Below, piece after piece: positions 8,650 to 17,797 of a stretch of 64,000 bases of DNA; positions within the stretch are counted from its first letter, which is position 1, and the number at the start of each line of letters is the position of its first letter. The stretch is taken from NCBI GenBank assembly GCA_934636825.1, contig CAKUBG010000007.1, positions 1 to 64,000 on the forward strand, read 5' to 3'. A program made the translations under genes and the position numbers. The notes under the pieces were generated by a model. That model had not been told where the DNA came from. It was given only the letters and a program-made list of their open reading frames with translations, and did not search any database. Source of the stretch: an uncultured bacterium. GTDB lineage: Bacteria; Vulcanimicrobiota; Xenobia; Xenobiales; Xenobiaceae.

Positions 8650-10593
8650 ATGAGTGAAGAATTTTATAATTCTGGCACCAATCAAGATGAAGATTTTGAT
8701 TATTCTCCTATCAATAGCCAAAATTCAACTTATGATCCTCTAAACGATACTGCAAATACAATAAATAATGGAGGTGAAACTAGCACTGCTTCTGCTGCTC
8801 AGTCGGCCCCGCCAACTAATGAAGTAAACAAACGAAGTACGAAAGCTTCCTTCCCTATAAAGGCCGTAATATGTACCCTCGTGGCAATTTTTATTATAGG
8901 TTGTTTGCTAAAACTATTTGTAGGAGACTCTCGAGAAAATATCGTTTACGAAGCAGCTCGTATGGCTCCATGTGACAGTATTGCTCTTATAACTGTAGAC
9001 TTGCGTGAAGAAAGAAATTTAAACAATCTTTTTGGCGGTTTATTACAAGGTATTGCCGGTAATTCAGTTTTAAAAAATAGAATCAACCAAGTTCTGCCCA
9101 GCGAAATCAACTTCGATTTTGTCAAAGATTTAGCTTTGCACGCTGAAGGCGCTGGAGCTATGATTGCTCGTCTTCCCAACGACGAAAATCCTGGCTTATA
9201 CGTTTATATGCAAAAATTCAAGCCCAAAGCTCCCATTGAGCAAACTATGAAAAAATTCCAAGAACTTATTGTTAAAAAAAATCCCGGCTTGAAATACGCT
9301 ACTATTCCTACTCTAAATGGTTATATTCATTGTCCCAGCAATAACGACAGAGGTTTCTCCTGGATTGTTCAAGGAACGACCCTTTTTGTGGGAACTTCCG
9401 GACAAGACTTAAGTACAATTTTAGCTGATCGCGAAAAAGAAGACTCTTTGTTAGCCGAGCCTGGTTTCCAAAAATATATAGGCAAAATTGACCAAGATTC
9501 GCTCAGCATTGGTTTTGTAAATTTCAAACGTCTCCACGAAAATGACAAATTTACTCAAATTATCAAATCTGAACAAGTTGATATGAGATTGGTAAGATTT
9601 GTCAAAGCTATGCAATACGGCTTCTTCAAAAGTAAAATCGAAAGAAGTAAAGCTGGCAAACAAATCGGATTTTCCGCTCAATTGGTATGCGATCCTAAAC
9701 AAATTGGCTATGCTAAGCACTTTCTCAATAAAGCCAACAATGTTGAGTTTAAGTCTTTAAAATATCACCCCAGTAGCAACAGTAGTTTAGTTTCTGTCAA
9801 TTTAAAAACGGTTTGGAAAATTGTTTATGAGCTTATGGGACTGACTTCCGAAGGCAGAGAAAAACGCCAAATGCCTGACGAAATGCTGCGCCGCGTCGGC
9901 AGCAGTATGGATAAGCTTTTAAATATGCTTACCGGCGAACTTACTATCTCTATCGACGGCTTGAGCCGACTTCAAGGAGAACAATTTGTCAGCACGGCTA
10001 CGAGTAATCCTTATAAGATTACCAGAATGCCTATAGTAGTTACTTTGGGTCTGAAAAATAGCGGAGACTTTGAAGGTTTGCTCTTGAGCTTGCCCAGCGT
10101 ACCTATGTTGGCTGCTATGTGTCCTTCCTACGATATAAACAGCTATCGAGTCTATAAAATTCCTGCCGGTAAAAATACCTTTTTAACTATCACCGACGAT
10201 CAGTTGGTGGCCGCTTTCAATATGGAAAATCAGACCGTTTTTGATGATATGTTGTCTGACAAATCAGAAAAAACTTGGGCTAAAGTACCTTTAATTGAGA
10301 GAGCTGCTCAAGAAAATAAATTGCGCGGTGTATTTTTCAGTTGTGAAGATATTAAAGCCAATAGAGAAGATAGCGCCGCCGGTATTAAAAGCCGACTCTC
10401 TTCCGCTCTTCCCGGTGACCAAGATTTCCTTAAAGCTTTTTGCCAAACTTTGGAAAATATGGGACACATGATGGGCTACGGCTATTCAGTTTTGTCTTTG
10501 CAAGAAGACGGCTGCCTTATGGATGGCGTAGCGGAAATGAAAAAAAATGGTGTTCCCGTAGATTTAGATCCTAAAGAAGAAAAGGCCAAATAG
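8650..10593 (+). CDS. Membrane-anchored DUF3352-like protein
   Basis: 647-residue protein. A low-complexity Asn/Ser/Thr-rich cytoplasmic N terminus (about 60 residues) precedes one membrane segment (AVICTLVAIFIIGCLLKLFVG) and a large extracytoplasmic domain. That domain opens AARMAPCDSIALITVDLRE and alternates short repeats of strands and helices (PGLYVYMQKF, GTTLFVGTSGQDL, DQLVAAFN), matching the layout of DUF3352, whose function is unknown. CGGAG lies 12 bases upstream of the ATG. It is flanked by a strong terminator and is probably monocistronic. Confidence 0.7.
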   Translation: MSEEFYNSGTNQDEDFDYSPINSQNSTYDPLNDTANTINNGGETSTASAAQSAPPTNEVNKRSTKASFPIKAVICTLVAIFIIGCLLKLFVGDSRENIVYEAARMAPCDSIALITVDLREERNLNNLFGGLLQGIAGNSVLKNRINQVLPSEINFDFVKDLALHAEGAGAMIARLPNDENPGLYVYMQKFKPKAPIEQTMKKFQELIVKKNPGLKYATIPTLNGYIHCPSNNDRGFSWIVQGTTLFVGTSGQDLSTILADREKEDSLLAEPGFQKYIGKIDQDSLSIGFVNFKRLHENDKFTQIIKSEQVDMRLVRFVKAMQYGFFKSKIERSKAGKQIGFSAQLVCDPKQIGYAKHFLNKANNVEFKSLKYHPSSNSSLVSVNLKTVWKIVYELMGLTSEGREKRQMPDEMLRRVGSSMDKLLNMLTGELTISIDGLSRLQGEQFVSTATSNPYKITRMPIVVTLGLKNSGDFEGLLLSLPSVPMLAAMCPSYDINSYRVYKIPAGKNTFLTITDDQLVAAFNMENQTVFDDMLSDKSEKTWAKVPLIERAAQENKLRGVFFSCEDIKANREDSAAGIKSRLSSALPGDQDFLKAFCQTLENMGHMMGYGYSVLSLQEDGCLMDGVAEMKKNGVPVDLDPKEEKAK

Positions 10594-10619
10594 AGGCTGT
10601 TTAGCTCTATTGTAAGTGC

Positions 10620-10688
10620 GGTCTGTCGGATAAACTTTTTTGAAACTATGTTTTTGTTAAGTTATTTCCGACAGACCTTTTTTTTAAG
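10620..10688. terminator. Strong intrinsic terminator
   Basis: GGTCTGTCGGA (10620-10630) pairs perfectly with TCCGACAGACC (10667-10677), followed by about eleven T. It ends the DUF3352-like gene and reaches into the last codons of the convergent SGNH-hydrolase gene. Confidence 0.85.
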
Positions 10689-11715
10689 GCAGCGCCGTAT
10701 CTTGCACAAAAGAGGCTATCTTTTGGGCCCAAAAGCTATGGGCAATAGCAGCAGGATGAAAATCGAGTCGGTTTTGAACATGATATTCCGGTTTGTAAAG
10801 ATCTTCGCAATTGGCATCTAAGTATAAGACCGGAGCGGCAACTTGGCTCGAGTTGGAAGAAAGTGTAGGGGAGAGCCAATTGCTGGAAGTATCTAAGTTT
10901 ACTACAGCTAGAGTTGCGCCATTTTTGTGGCAGAGGTCAGCCATTTGAGTGATTAAATGGCGATATACTTGATGGGATGCTTCTTTATCAAAACGTGCGT
11001 GGCGCGTTTGCTCAGTTAATTTATTTACATAAAGGCGATTGGCAAAGTTGACTGTGCGCAAATATCTTTCGCCCGGCCAAGCCAAATGGCGCAAAGGGTG
11101 AAATATTATTGCCTCGGAAGAACGCGCTTCAAAATACGGCGTTTCGATAAAATCGAAGTTTTCGGCCTCTTTGCCGAAAATACGGCAGGACACGTTGCGC
11201 ATTAAATGATCGTTTATAAAAGCGTAAATAACTAAGCGCGGCTTAGCTCCTTGGCAGAAAAATTTTTCCAAACGCTTCAGGCATTGATAAGTGCTGTAGC
11301 CTATAACTCCACCATTGGTGAAATAAAAACGCTTTTGCTTTTGGTTGAGAAGCCAACCGAAAGTAGCTTCATCTTTTACACCCATGCCAAAAGTGTAAGA
11401 ACAGCCCAACAAAAGGGCTTGTTGGCGTTGCTTGGCCAAAATAGATGCTTGCTCCGGCGGATAGGAAAGACGGCAAAAGTCTTTACCTACAGTAGTTTTG
11501 GCTTGCGGATCTTCCCTAGAATAAGATTGTCCGGGCACAGGCAACCAACCGCACTCTTCATCATCAAAGTGGGCTGCTTCGAGATTGTGTGGATTAGGCA
11601 ATGCGTAGCCTTTAAAAGCTAAGTAGGCTTCACTGATAGATAAAAATAATAGAGGTAAAGCCAAAACTATAGCAATTTTTTTTAATATGGCAGTGCGGTT
11701 GGAAATTGAAAACAT
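10684..11715 (-). CDS. Membrane-anchored SGNH/GDSL-family hydrolase
   Basis: 343-residue protein with an N-terminal signal anchor (KIAIVLALPLLFLSISEAYLAF) and an SGNH esterase/acyl-hydrolase domain. Block I is LLLGCSYTFGMG (nucleophile Ser), block II NGGVIGYST, block III AFINDH and block V DFHPAAIAHSFWA with the Asp-x-x-His pair. The family removes or transfers acyl groups; anchored members in bacteria often act on cell-envelope glycans or in alginate/cellulose acetylation. The substrate is unknown. Upstream of it (11716-11941) lies the divergent rpmE promoter. Confidence 0.75.
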   Translation of the reverse strand: MFSISNRTAILKKIAIVLALPLLFLSISEAYLAFKGYALPNPHNLEAAHFDDEECGWLPVPGQSYSREDPQAKTTVGKDFCRLSYPPEQASILAKQRQQALLLGCSYTFGMGVKDEATFGWLLNQKQKRFYFTNGGVIGYSTYQCLKRLEKFFCQGAKPRLVIYAFINDHLMRNVSCRIFGKEAENFDFIETPYFEARSSEAIIFHPLRHLAWPGERYLRTVNFANRLYVNKLTEQTRHARFDKEASHQVYRHLITQMADLCHKNGATLAVVNLDTSSNWLSPTLSSNSSQVAAPVLYLDANCEDLYKPEYHVQNRLDFHPAAIAHSFWAQKIASFVQDTALP

Positions 11716-11834
11716 GTTTTAACTTTTAGCGCAGAAAGAGAGATATTCCCTGCTATTTTGGCTTTAGGCAAGTTTTTGTGGCTGTAAAAGTGCAGGAATG
11801 TAGAACAAGGGGCCTTCCATTTTTGTTGCCTCTG

Positions 11835-11843
11835 TGGTATAAT
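11835..11843 (+). promoter_or_regulatory. Extended -10 promoter of rpmE
   Basis: TGGTATAAT is a perfect extended -10 (TGnTATAAT). The region 17 bases upstream (TTCCAT) is only a weak -35, as expected for extended -10 promoters. It gives a leader of about 95 bases before rpmE. Confidence 0.6.
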
Positions 11844-11941
11844 TAGCGCCGTTCATGCTGGGTTAGTTAAAGACCTAGAAATCTAGCAACCCTGAAACCG
11901 ACAAAAAGGCGCGGTGTTAAGGGTACAAAGAGGGTAAAAAC

Positions 11942-12145
11942 GTGAAAGCAAACACTCATCCGAAGTTGCACAAAACAACCATCCGTTGTTCCTGCGGCAA
12001 CACTTTTGAGACCCTGGCTACCTTGGAAGACATGCGCGTTGAAATTTGCAGCGCTTGCCATCCTTTCTACACCGGTAAGAAGCGTGCTGTCGCTCGCGAG
12101 GGACAGGTAGAGAAGTTCCGTCAGCGTTATAAAATTAAAGATTAG
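11942..12145 (+). CDS. rpmE: 50S ribosomal protein L31
   Basis: 67-residue large-subunit ribosomal protein with the classic MKxxxHPKLHKTTIRC start and the HPFYTGKKRAV and EKFRQRYK motifs. The zinc ligands of the C+ type are present (CSC near residue 16-18, CSAC near 36-39). The start is GTG, preceded by GAGGG at 11930-11934. It lies just upstream of prfA, a common arrangement, but hairpins in the gap suggest partial uncoupling. Confidence 0.96.
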   Translation: MKANTHPKLHKTTIRCSCGNTFETLATLEDMRVEICSACHPFYTGKKRAVAREGQVEKFRQRYKIKD

Positions 12146-12155
12146 TTGCTATACG

Positions 12156-12175
12156 ACCGGCTTTAAGCCGGTTTT
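12156..12175 (+). terminator. Hairpin after rpmE
   Basis: ACCGGCTTTAAGCCGGT is a near-perfect palindrome followed by TTTT only, so a weak terminator or processing hairpin. A second stem AGCGTTTC/GGAACGCT follows at about 12183-12218, then a TTTTTTTT run near 12240. Confidence 0.5.
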
Positions 12176-12312
12176 GCGGAGTAGCGTTTCTAGGGTAAAA
12201 AGTATCCTCGGGAACGCTTTCTGCGTATTATGGGGGATTTTTTTTGGCAGTGTTTCACTTTTGAGAGGCTGCATGGCAGGCGCGGGGGAGGGCTTGCCAG
12301 AAATACAGCGAG

Positions 12313-12357
12313 TGCCCTACTTGGGGCATTTCGTTGTTTTTTAGTTTTTTTTTGAGG
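12313..12357 (+). promoter_or_regulatory. Hairpin with T-runs in prfA leader
   Basis: TGCCC (12313-12317) and GGGCA (12324-12328) make a short stem, followed by TTTCGTTGTTTTTTAGTTTTTTTTT just before the prfA start. It could be a weak terminator or attenuator before prfA. Confidence 0.35.
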
Positions 12358-12365
12358 TACGAATT

Positions 12366-13448
12366 ATGCTCGATTTATCCAAACTTAAGGAAATGGAGCG
12401 TCGCTTTGAAGAGCTCGAACACAGCTTGTGCAATCCCGAAGTATTGAGCAATCCTGCCGAGTATCAGAAGCTTTCCAAAGAGCGCAAGTCTATCGAAGAA
12501 GTAGCTCTGCGTTCTCGGGAATTAGGCAATGTCGTCGAGCATATCAATGAAAGCCACCACGCTTTAACCGCTGAAAGCGATCCGGAGATGCGCGAACTTT
12601 ACCGCGCCGAAATTGAAGAGCTCGAGCAACGTCGCACTCAGTTAGAAGACGAGCTTACTCGCTTGCTTTTGCCTCGCGATCCTTATGCCGGACGCAACGT
12701 TATTGTGGAAATTCGCCCTGCCGCTGGTGGCGAAGAGTCTTCCTTATTTGCCCAAGAGTTGTTCCGCATGTATTTATATTATGCCGATCGCATGGGCTGG
12801 AAGACAGAAATTTTGGCTCGCCAAGACACCGATTTGGGCGGCATGAAAGAAGTTACTTTCTCTATTACCGGCCACGACGTCTATCAGCATATGAAGTTTG
12901 AAAGCGGCGTCCACCGTGTGCAGCGCGTGCCTGCCACCGAAGCTTCCGGCCGTATCCATACTTCCACTGTCACCGTAGCGGTATTGCCCGAAGTAGATAG
13001 CGTCGACGAAGTGCCTATCAACGAAAAAGATTTGCGCATTGATACTTATCGCTCTTCTGGTGCCGGCGGTCAGCACGTAAACAAAACCGAATCGGCTATT
13101 CGTATTACTCACTTGCCCACAGGTTTAGTGGTCACTTGCCAAGACGAGCGCTCTCAGCGTCAAAACCGCGAGAAGGCCATGCGTATTTTGCAAGCTCGCC
13201 TCTTAGAGATCGAGAGACAAAAAGCCGAAGACGAACTTACTTCCAACCGTCGCTCTCAAGTAGGTCAAGGTGACAGATCTGAAAAGATCCGCACTTACAA
13301 CTTCCCTCAGAGCCGCGTCACCGATCACCGCATCGGTTTTACCGTACACAATATCAATGCCGTTATGGGCGGTGACTTAGATGATATTGTTAAGGCTCTC
13401 TGTGAAAATGAGCAAAAAGAGCTGATGGAAAAATTGGGCCAAGATTAG
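12366..13448 (+). CDS. prfA: Peptide chain release factor 1
   Basis: Class I release factor that recognises UAA/UAG and triggers peptide release. 360 residues, normal length. The codon-recognition tripeptide PAT is at residues 189-191 (RVPATEASGRIHTS) and the catalytic GGQ at 234-236 (SSGAGGQHVNKTES). PAT rather than SPF identifies RF1 and not RF2. prmC, whose product methylates this GGQ glutamine, starts 12 bases downstream, so the two form an operon. Confidence 0.97.
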   Translation: MLDLSKLKEMERRFEELEHSLCNPEVLSNPAEYQKLSKERKSIEEVALRSRELGNVVEHINESHHALTAESDPEMRELYRAEIEELEQRRTQLEDELTRLLLPRDPYAGRNVIVEIRPAAGGEESSLFAQELFRMYLYYADRMGWKTEILARQDTDLGGMKEVTFSITGHDVYQHMKFESGVHRVQRVPATEASGRIHTSTVTVAVLPEVDSVDEVPINEKDLRIDTYRSSGAGGQHVNKTESAIRITHLPTGLVVTCQDERSQRQNREKAMRILQARLLEIERQKAEDELTSNRRSQVGQGDRSEKIRTYNFPQSRVTDHRIGFTVHNINAVMGGDLDDIVKALCENEQKELMEKLGQD

Positions 13449-13460
13449 CTCTTTTTTAGG

Positions 13461-14408
13461 GTGAATTTTTTGCATCATATCGACAATTTTCCTACACCGC
13501 CCATTTTGCAAGACGTTTTGCGCTGGGGGAAAGATTTGCTAAAAGACAGCGGATCTTTTGGCCCTGGCGAAGCTCGCCGCGAAGCCGAAATTGTGGTGCA
13601 AGGCTTGAGCGGTTTGACGGAAGTGCAACTATTCACCCAAGCCGGAAGCACGTTGAGTGAGGCTACAGCTGCTCAAGTAAAAGATGGGCTTATACGACGC
13701 TTTCGCGGCGAGCCGACAGCCTATATTTTACGAGAGCGCGGCTTTTATGGCTTTACTTTTGCGGTGGGGCCCGGAGTCTTGATACCAAGGCCGGAAACAG
13801 AGCTTTTGGTAGATACGGTTTTAGACTGGATAGACGAGTTTAAAACAAAAACATCTAATGGCCAAAGTGTTGTTGACAAAGAAAAAGCTCAGGCGGTCGG
13901 CCCCAAGGTGTTGGATCTTTGCACTGGCAGCGGCTGTGTTATTTTAACTATAAAAGCTCTCCGTCCGGAAGTTGAAGCCGAAGCTCAAGATCTTTCGCCG
14001 GAAACTTTTCGTTATTTTTCTGCCAACCGAAGCCGCTTGGGGGAAGCTTCGGAAGTAAAATGGCATGGTGGCGATCTTTTTGCCGAAATTGAAGGACGCT
14101 TCCATTTTATTTCGGCGAACCCGCCTTATATTGGCACGTCGGAAGGGCCGAGCGCCGACCAAGATGTGGCCGCTTACGAGCCCAGTTTGGCTCTTTTTAG
14201 TGGCCGAGATGGTTTAAGTTTAATTAAAAAGCTGATTAGTCAGGCGCCTCAATATTTGGAGCCTGGCGGTGGTTTAGCTTTGGAAATAGGCTGTACGCAA
14301 GGCGAAGCGGTGCGCTCGCTCATGCAAGCGGCTGGTTTTGAAAATATAAAAGTCTTACAAGATTTTAACGATCTGGACAGAGTTGTTTGCGGACGTTGGC
14401 AGCTTTAG
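13461..14408 (+). CDS. prmC: Release factor glutamine N5-methyltransferase
   Basis: SAM-dependent enzyme that methylates the GGQ glutamine of release factors. 315 residues: an N-terminal helical domain, the linker RGEPTAYILRERGFYG and VGPGVLIPRPETELLVD (typical PrmC), SAM-binding VLDLCTGSGCVILTI and the catalytic ANPPYI motif. A Lys/Gln-rich insert lies between about residues 128 and 150. GTG start; directly follows prfA. Confidence 0.95.
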   Translation: MNFLHHIDNFPTPPILQDVLRWGKDLLKDSGSFGPGEARREAEIVVQGLSGLTEVQLFTQAGSTLSEATAAQVKDGLIRRFRGEPTAYILRERGFYGFTFAVGPGVLIPRPETELLVDTVLDWIDEFKTKTSNGQSVVDKEKAQAVGPKVLDLCTGSGCVILTIKALRPEVEAEAQDLSPETFRYFSANRSRLGEASEVKWHGGDLFAEIEGRFHFISANPPYIGTSEGPSADQDVAAYEPSLALFSGRDGLSLIKKLISQAPQYLEPGGGLALEIGCTQGEAVRSLMQAAGFENIKVLQDFNDLDRVVCGRWQL

Positions 14409-14481
14409 GCTCCGGCTTTCTTCAGCAAATTCGGTTCGGTGGATATATTCACTTTAATGTTTGGGATTGGTAAATATTATC

Positions 14482-15156
14482 ATGGGTAATGTTAGACTTG
14501 TTGGTCGCAGCAGATTGGGAGAGCAGTATATCGAGGCCTCCAAAATGCGCGATGAGTATGAGAAAGAAGGCGGCTTCACATCATCAGTTTGGGCAGATGA
14601 CGCTGTTCGTTATCGCAACGAATTATCCGATCCCGTCAAACGCGCTGTCATTTTTGCTATGCAAGCTCTTTATCAGCGCGAGCTCAATTTTGCCGACTTT
14701 GTGCCCGGAGGCGAAGGCGCTTCTCAAGTGCGTCATCTCGTTCTTTCCGACGTGCTTTATTACGAATCAGATCGCTATATTAAAGATCTTACTACTCGCA
14801 TTTTTGATGGCGTCAACAACCATTTGAGTGAAATAGACACTCTTTTGCAAAAGCACATCACTTGCAATTGGCAAGTAGAGCGTTTGGCTGCCGTCGAGCG
14901 CAATTTGCTTCGTATCGGTATTTTCGGTCTTTTGTTTGATGAAGAAGCTGCCCGCACTACTTCCGATAAAGCTATTATCAATTGTTGCTCCGATCTTTCT
15001 GAAGAATATTCCACCGAGCGCTCTAAAAATTTCGTTTTTGGCGTTTTAAGTGAAGTGAGCAAAGACAAGAACCAAACTCAAGATACCGACTTAATTGGGC
15101 AAGCTGAAGTTAAAGACGAAGAAGCTCCTGAAGAAGAGGCTAAGCAAGAAGCATAG
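14482..15156 (+). CDS. nusB: NusB-like transcription antitermination factor with extra termini
   Basis: NusB binds boxA RNA with S10 (NusE) during rRNA antitermination. The core (about residues 50-185) carries KRAVIFAMQALYQREL, WQVERLAAVERNLLRIGIFGLLF, DKAIINCCSDLSEEYSTERSKNFVFGVL, all standard NusB helices. At 224 residues the protein is about 80 longer than usual, with a 50-residue charged N-terminal extension and a 35-residue acidic Glu/Ala tail. The ATG at 14482 is chosen; a TTG seven codons earlier is also in frame. Confidence 0.85.
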   Translation: MGNVRLVGRSRLGEQYIEASKMRDEYEKEGGFTSSVWADDAVRYRNELSDPVKRAVIFAMQALYQRELNFADFVPGGEGASQVRHLVLSDVLYYESDRYIKDLTTRIFDGVNNHLSEIDTLLQKHITCNWQVERLAAVERNLLRIGIFGLLFDEEAARTTSDKAIINCCSDLSEEYSTERSKNFVFGVLSEVSKDKNQTQDTDLIGQAEVKDEEAPEEEAKQEA

Positions 15157-15256
15157 AGGAACCGGCTTATAAGTCGAAAATTTCTCTCGGTAGCTGCCCA
15201 TAGCAGCGTATTGCTTTAGTTGTCAATTTTTTAGTAATAGGTAAGTAAATTCTGAT

Positions 15257-17662
15257 ATGAGTAAAGGCGAGAACGGCACTTCAACCCAAAAGCCTAAGAG
15301 TAAATTTGGGTGTTTGGCTCGTTTAGGAAAGATTCTCTATTGGGCTAGTTTCTCTGTCCTGTTGGTGCTTATAGCTGCAGGTGTGGCAGGTTATGTTATC
15401 ATCAACAACTATGCCAAAGGACTACCCGACGTAAGCAAGTTGCATCAATACGATCCGGCTGAGACTACGCGCATCTATTCTTCCGACGGTCAAGTTATCG
15501 CTACGCTTTTCCGAGAGAATCGCACTTGGGTTCCCTTGAAAAAGATCTCGCCCAATATGCGCAACGCTATTTTGGCTATTGAGGACTCGCGTTTTTATGA
15601 ACACCACGGCGTCGATCCTATTGGTGTATTGCGTGCTGCCGTCGACCTTTATCGCTCTGGCGGTCAAGTTCACCAAGGCGCTTCCACCATCACTATGCAA
15701 TTGGCTCGCGCTTTCTTCCTCAATGACGACTTAAGTTTTCACCGCAAGATTAGAGAAGCTCTTTTGGCTTTACAAATTGAAAAGAGCTTCAGCAAAGATG
15801 AAATACTTGAGCTTTACCTCAATCATGTTTATTTAGGCGCCGGCGCTTATGGCGTTCATGCTGCTGCCAATGTCTATTTCTTAACTACTCCGGATAAATT
15901 GACGCCGGTACAAGCAGCTATTATCGCCGGTTTGCCAGCTTCGCCCAGCTACTATTCTCCTTTGGTAGACGAACGCGCTGCCTCTTCGCGAGCTTTAGAA
16001 GTGCTGGGGCGTATGCGCCAATTGGATATGATTACTCAGAAACAGTATCGCGAAGCCGTCGATACTTTACACAAGGGTATCAAATATGCCAACAAAGGGC
16101 GCACCGAATTCCAAGTGCTTAAAGTCCCTTATTTTACGACTTATGTACTTAAAGAGCTTAATAGTCGCTACAGTGAAGATATTCTTTATCGCGGCGGCTT
16201 AAAAATTTATACTACTGTAGATCTTAAGCTCCAAGAAAAAGCTGAGAAGATTGTTGCCGAGAAGATCGCTCAAAACAAAGAGTGGTACAATGCTGGTACT
16301 GCTGCTGCTGTAGTAGTAGAAAACTCTACCGGTTATATCCGCGCTATGGTAGGCGGTAGTGGTTGGAGTAAAGACAACCAATTTAACCGCGCTTGGCAAG
16401 CTCGTCGTCAACCAGGATCTTGCTTTAAAGTATTCGTTTATACTACAGCTGTAGAATCTGGTTATGGCCCCGACACGATTATCTCTGATAATCCGGCTAC
16501 CTACAAAATTAGCGATACCGAGACTTGGTCTCCCAAAAACTCTGATGGCAAATTCTTAGGCAATATCCCTATGCTGCGCGCTCTTATGGGCTCTCGCAAT
16601 GTGGCTGCCGTAAAATTGCTCACCATGGTTGGCCCCGAGCGAGTTATTGAATATGCCTACCGCATGGGTATAAAAGAGCGCTTAGAGCCTAACCTTTCTT
16701 TGGCTTTGGGTTCAGCTGTGGTTACGCCTTTAGAGATGGCTTGCGCCTTTACTTGCTTCCCCAACGGAGGCATTAAGGTTCAACCCAGCGGTATCAAGAT
16801 GGTCTACGACAATGACGGCAACGTTATTGAAGACAACACCTTCCCACGCCAAGAAGAAGTCCTTTCCGAGTCTACGGCCTATACTATGTGCTCTATGCTT
16901 AAGAGCGCTGTTGAAGGCGGTACCGGCTACGGAGCTCAAATTCCCGGACGCGCCGTTGGAGGCAAAACCGGTACAACCGACGATTATCGCGATGGTTGGT
17001 TCGTAGGTTTTACTCCTCAATACACTTGCGCAGTTTGGGCTGGCAATGATGACTACACTTCCATGTGGCGCGGTTATGGCGGAGATGTGGCTGCTCCTAT
17101 CTGGAAAGCTATTATGAGCTACGCTATCAAGGATCTTCCCAACAAACAATTTGAAAAGCCTAAGTCCGGTTTAGTTTCGGTGCTTATGTGTAGCGAATCG
17201 AAGTGTCGCGCTGGCGCCAAATGTATGAGCACTTATAAAGAGTATTTCCGTCCCGGCGAAGTGCCCACCAAGTTCTGTCCTATCCACGGCGGAGGAGCTT
17301 CTGTGCCCAGCATTGCCGCGCCCAAGGATGACGGCTACGGCACCAGGAAAGAAGAGCAAAGCCAGGCCGCTCCGCCTCAAACTGAAGCTGAACCTACGCC
17401 TATGCCTGCAGATGCCCCCCAAACTTGGGGAGAAGTAGTGCCCGATGTCTCTTCGGAACATTCCGAATCGGTTACTCCCGACTTGACGCCAGAGAATATA
17501 CCTATTCCCGATACGGTATATGCTCCAGATACGGCAGCTCCGCCGCCAGTGAGCGCCCCGGCGTCTGAAGCTCCTGCAGCTGCTCCTCCCGAGCCGCAAG
17601 CTGTTCCCATTGGCGGAACTACCGAAGCGGCCGGAGCTCCTGCCGAGGCTCCCGCAGAATAG
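15257..17662 (+). CDS. mrcA: Class A penicillin-binding protein (PBP1A-like)
   Basis: Bifunctional peptidoglycan synthase. A membrane anchor (residues about 27-50) precedes the GT51 glycosyltransferase domain with catalytic Glu109 in LAIEDSRFYEHHG and GASTITMQLARAFFL. The transpeptidase domain has SxxK at 388-391 (SCFK), SxN at 446-448 (SRN) and KTG at 570-572 (GGKTGTTDDYRDGWFVG). The tail after residue 635 is unusual: a four-Cys cluster (CSESKCRAGAKCMS...KFCPIHG) that could bind metal or form disulfides, then about 110 residues rich in Pro, Ala and Glu. Confidence 0.95.
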   Translation: MSKGENGTSTQKPKSKFGCLARLGKILYWASFSVLLVLIAAGVAGYVIINNYAKGLPDVSKLHQYDPAETTRIYSSDGQVIATLFRENRTWVPLKKISPNMRNAILAIEDSRFYEHHGVDPIGVLRAAVDLYRSGGQVHQGASTITMQLARAFFLNDDLSFHRKIREALLALQIEKSFSKDEILELYLNHVYLGAGAYGVHAAANVYFLTTPDKLTPVQAAIIAGLPASPSYYSPLVDERAASSRALEVLGRMRQLDMITQKQYREAVDTLHKGIKYANKGRTEFQVLKVPYFTTYVLKELNSRYSEDILYRGGLKIYTTVDLKLQEKAEKIVAEKIAQNKEWYNAGTAAAVVVENSTGYIRAMVGGSGWSKDNQFNRAWQARRQPGSCFKVFVYTTAVESGYGPDTIISDNPATYKISDTETWSPKNSDGKFLGNIPMLRALMGSRNVAAVKLLTMVGPERVIEYAYRMGIKERLEPNLSLALGSAVVTPLEMACAFTCFPNGGIKVQPSGIKMVYDNDGNVIEDNTFPRQEEVLSESTAYTMCSMLKSAVEGGTGYGAQIPGRAVGGKTGTTDDYRDGWFVGFTPQYTCAVWAGNDDYTSMWRGYGGDVAAPIWKAIMSYAIKDLPNKQFEKPKSGLVSVLMCSESKCRAGAKCMSTYKEYFRPGEVPTKFCPIHGGGASVPSIAAPKDDGYGTRKEEQSQAAPPQTEAEPTPMPADAPQTWGEVVPDVSSEHSESVTPDLTPENIPIPDTVYAPDTAAPPPVSAPASEAPAAAPPEPQAVPIGGTTEAAGAPAEAPAE

Positions 17663-17797
17663 TGGAGTTTTATCTAGGCAAACGATCATCTTAATGGCGC
17701 GATTCGCTTCCTGCACTTTGGTAATTTGGCCCAATTGGCTTAAGAGCAGAAGGGCCTAAGCTGAGTCGCGTAAAAAGTCCCCCTTCGGAGGTTGGAT

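Noticed and set aside
17171..17734. 187-codon frame opposite the PBP1A tail
   Set aside because: It is the complement of a Pro/Ala/Glu-rich, repetitive coding region, gives a Ser/Arg/Gly-rich product and has no ribosome site; a shadow.
17663..17797. Possible T-box leader for asnS
   Set aside because: No T-box core sequence or specifier stem seen; gap is short.
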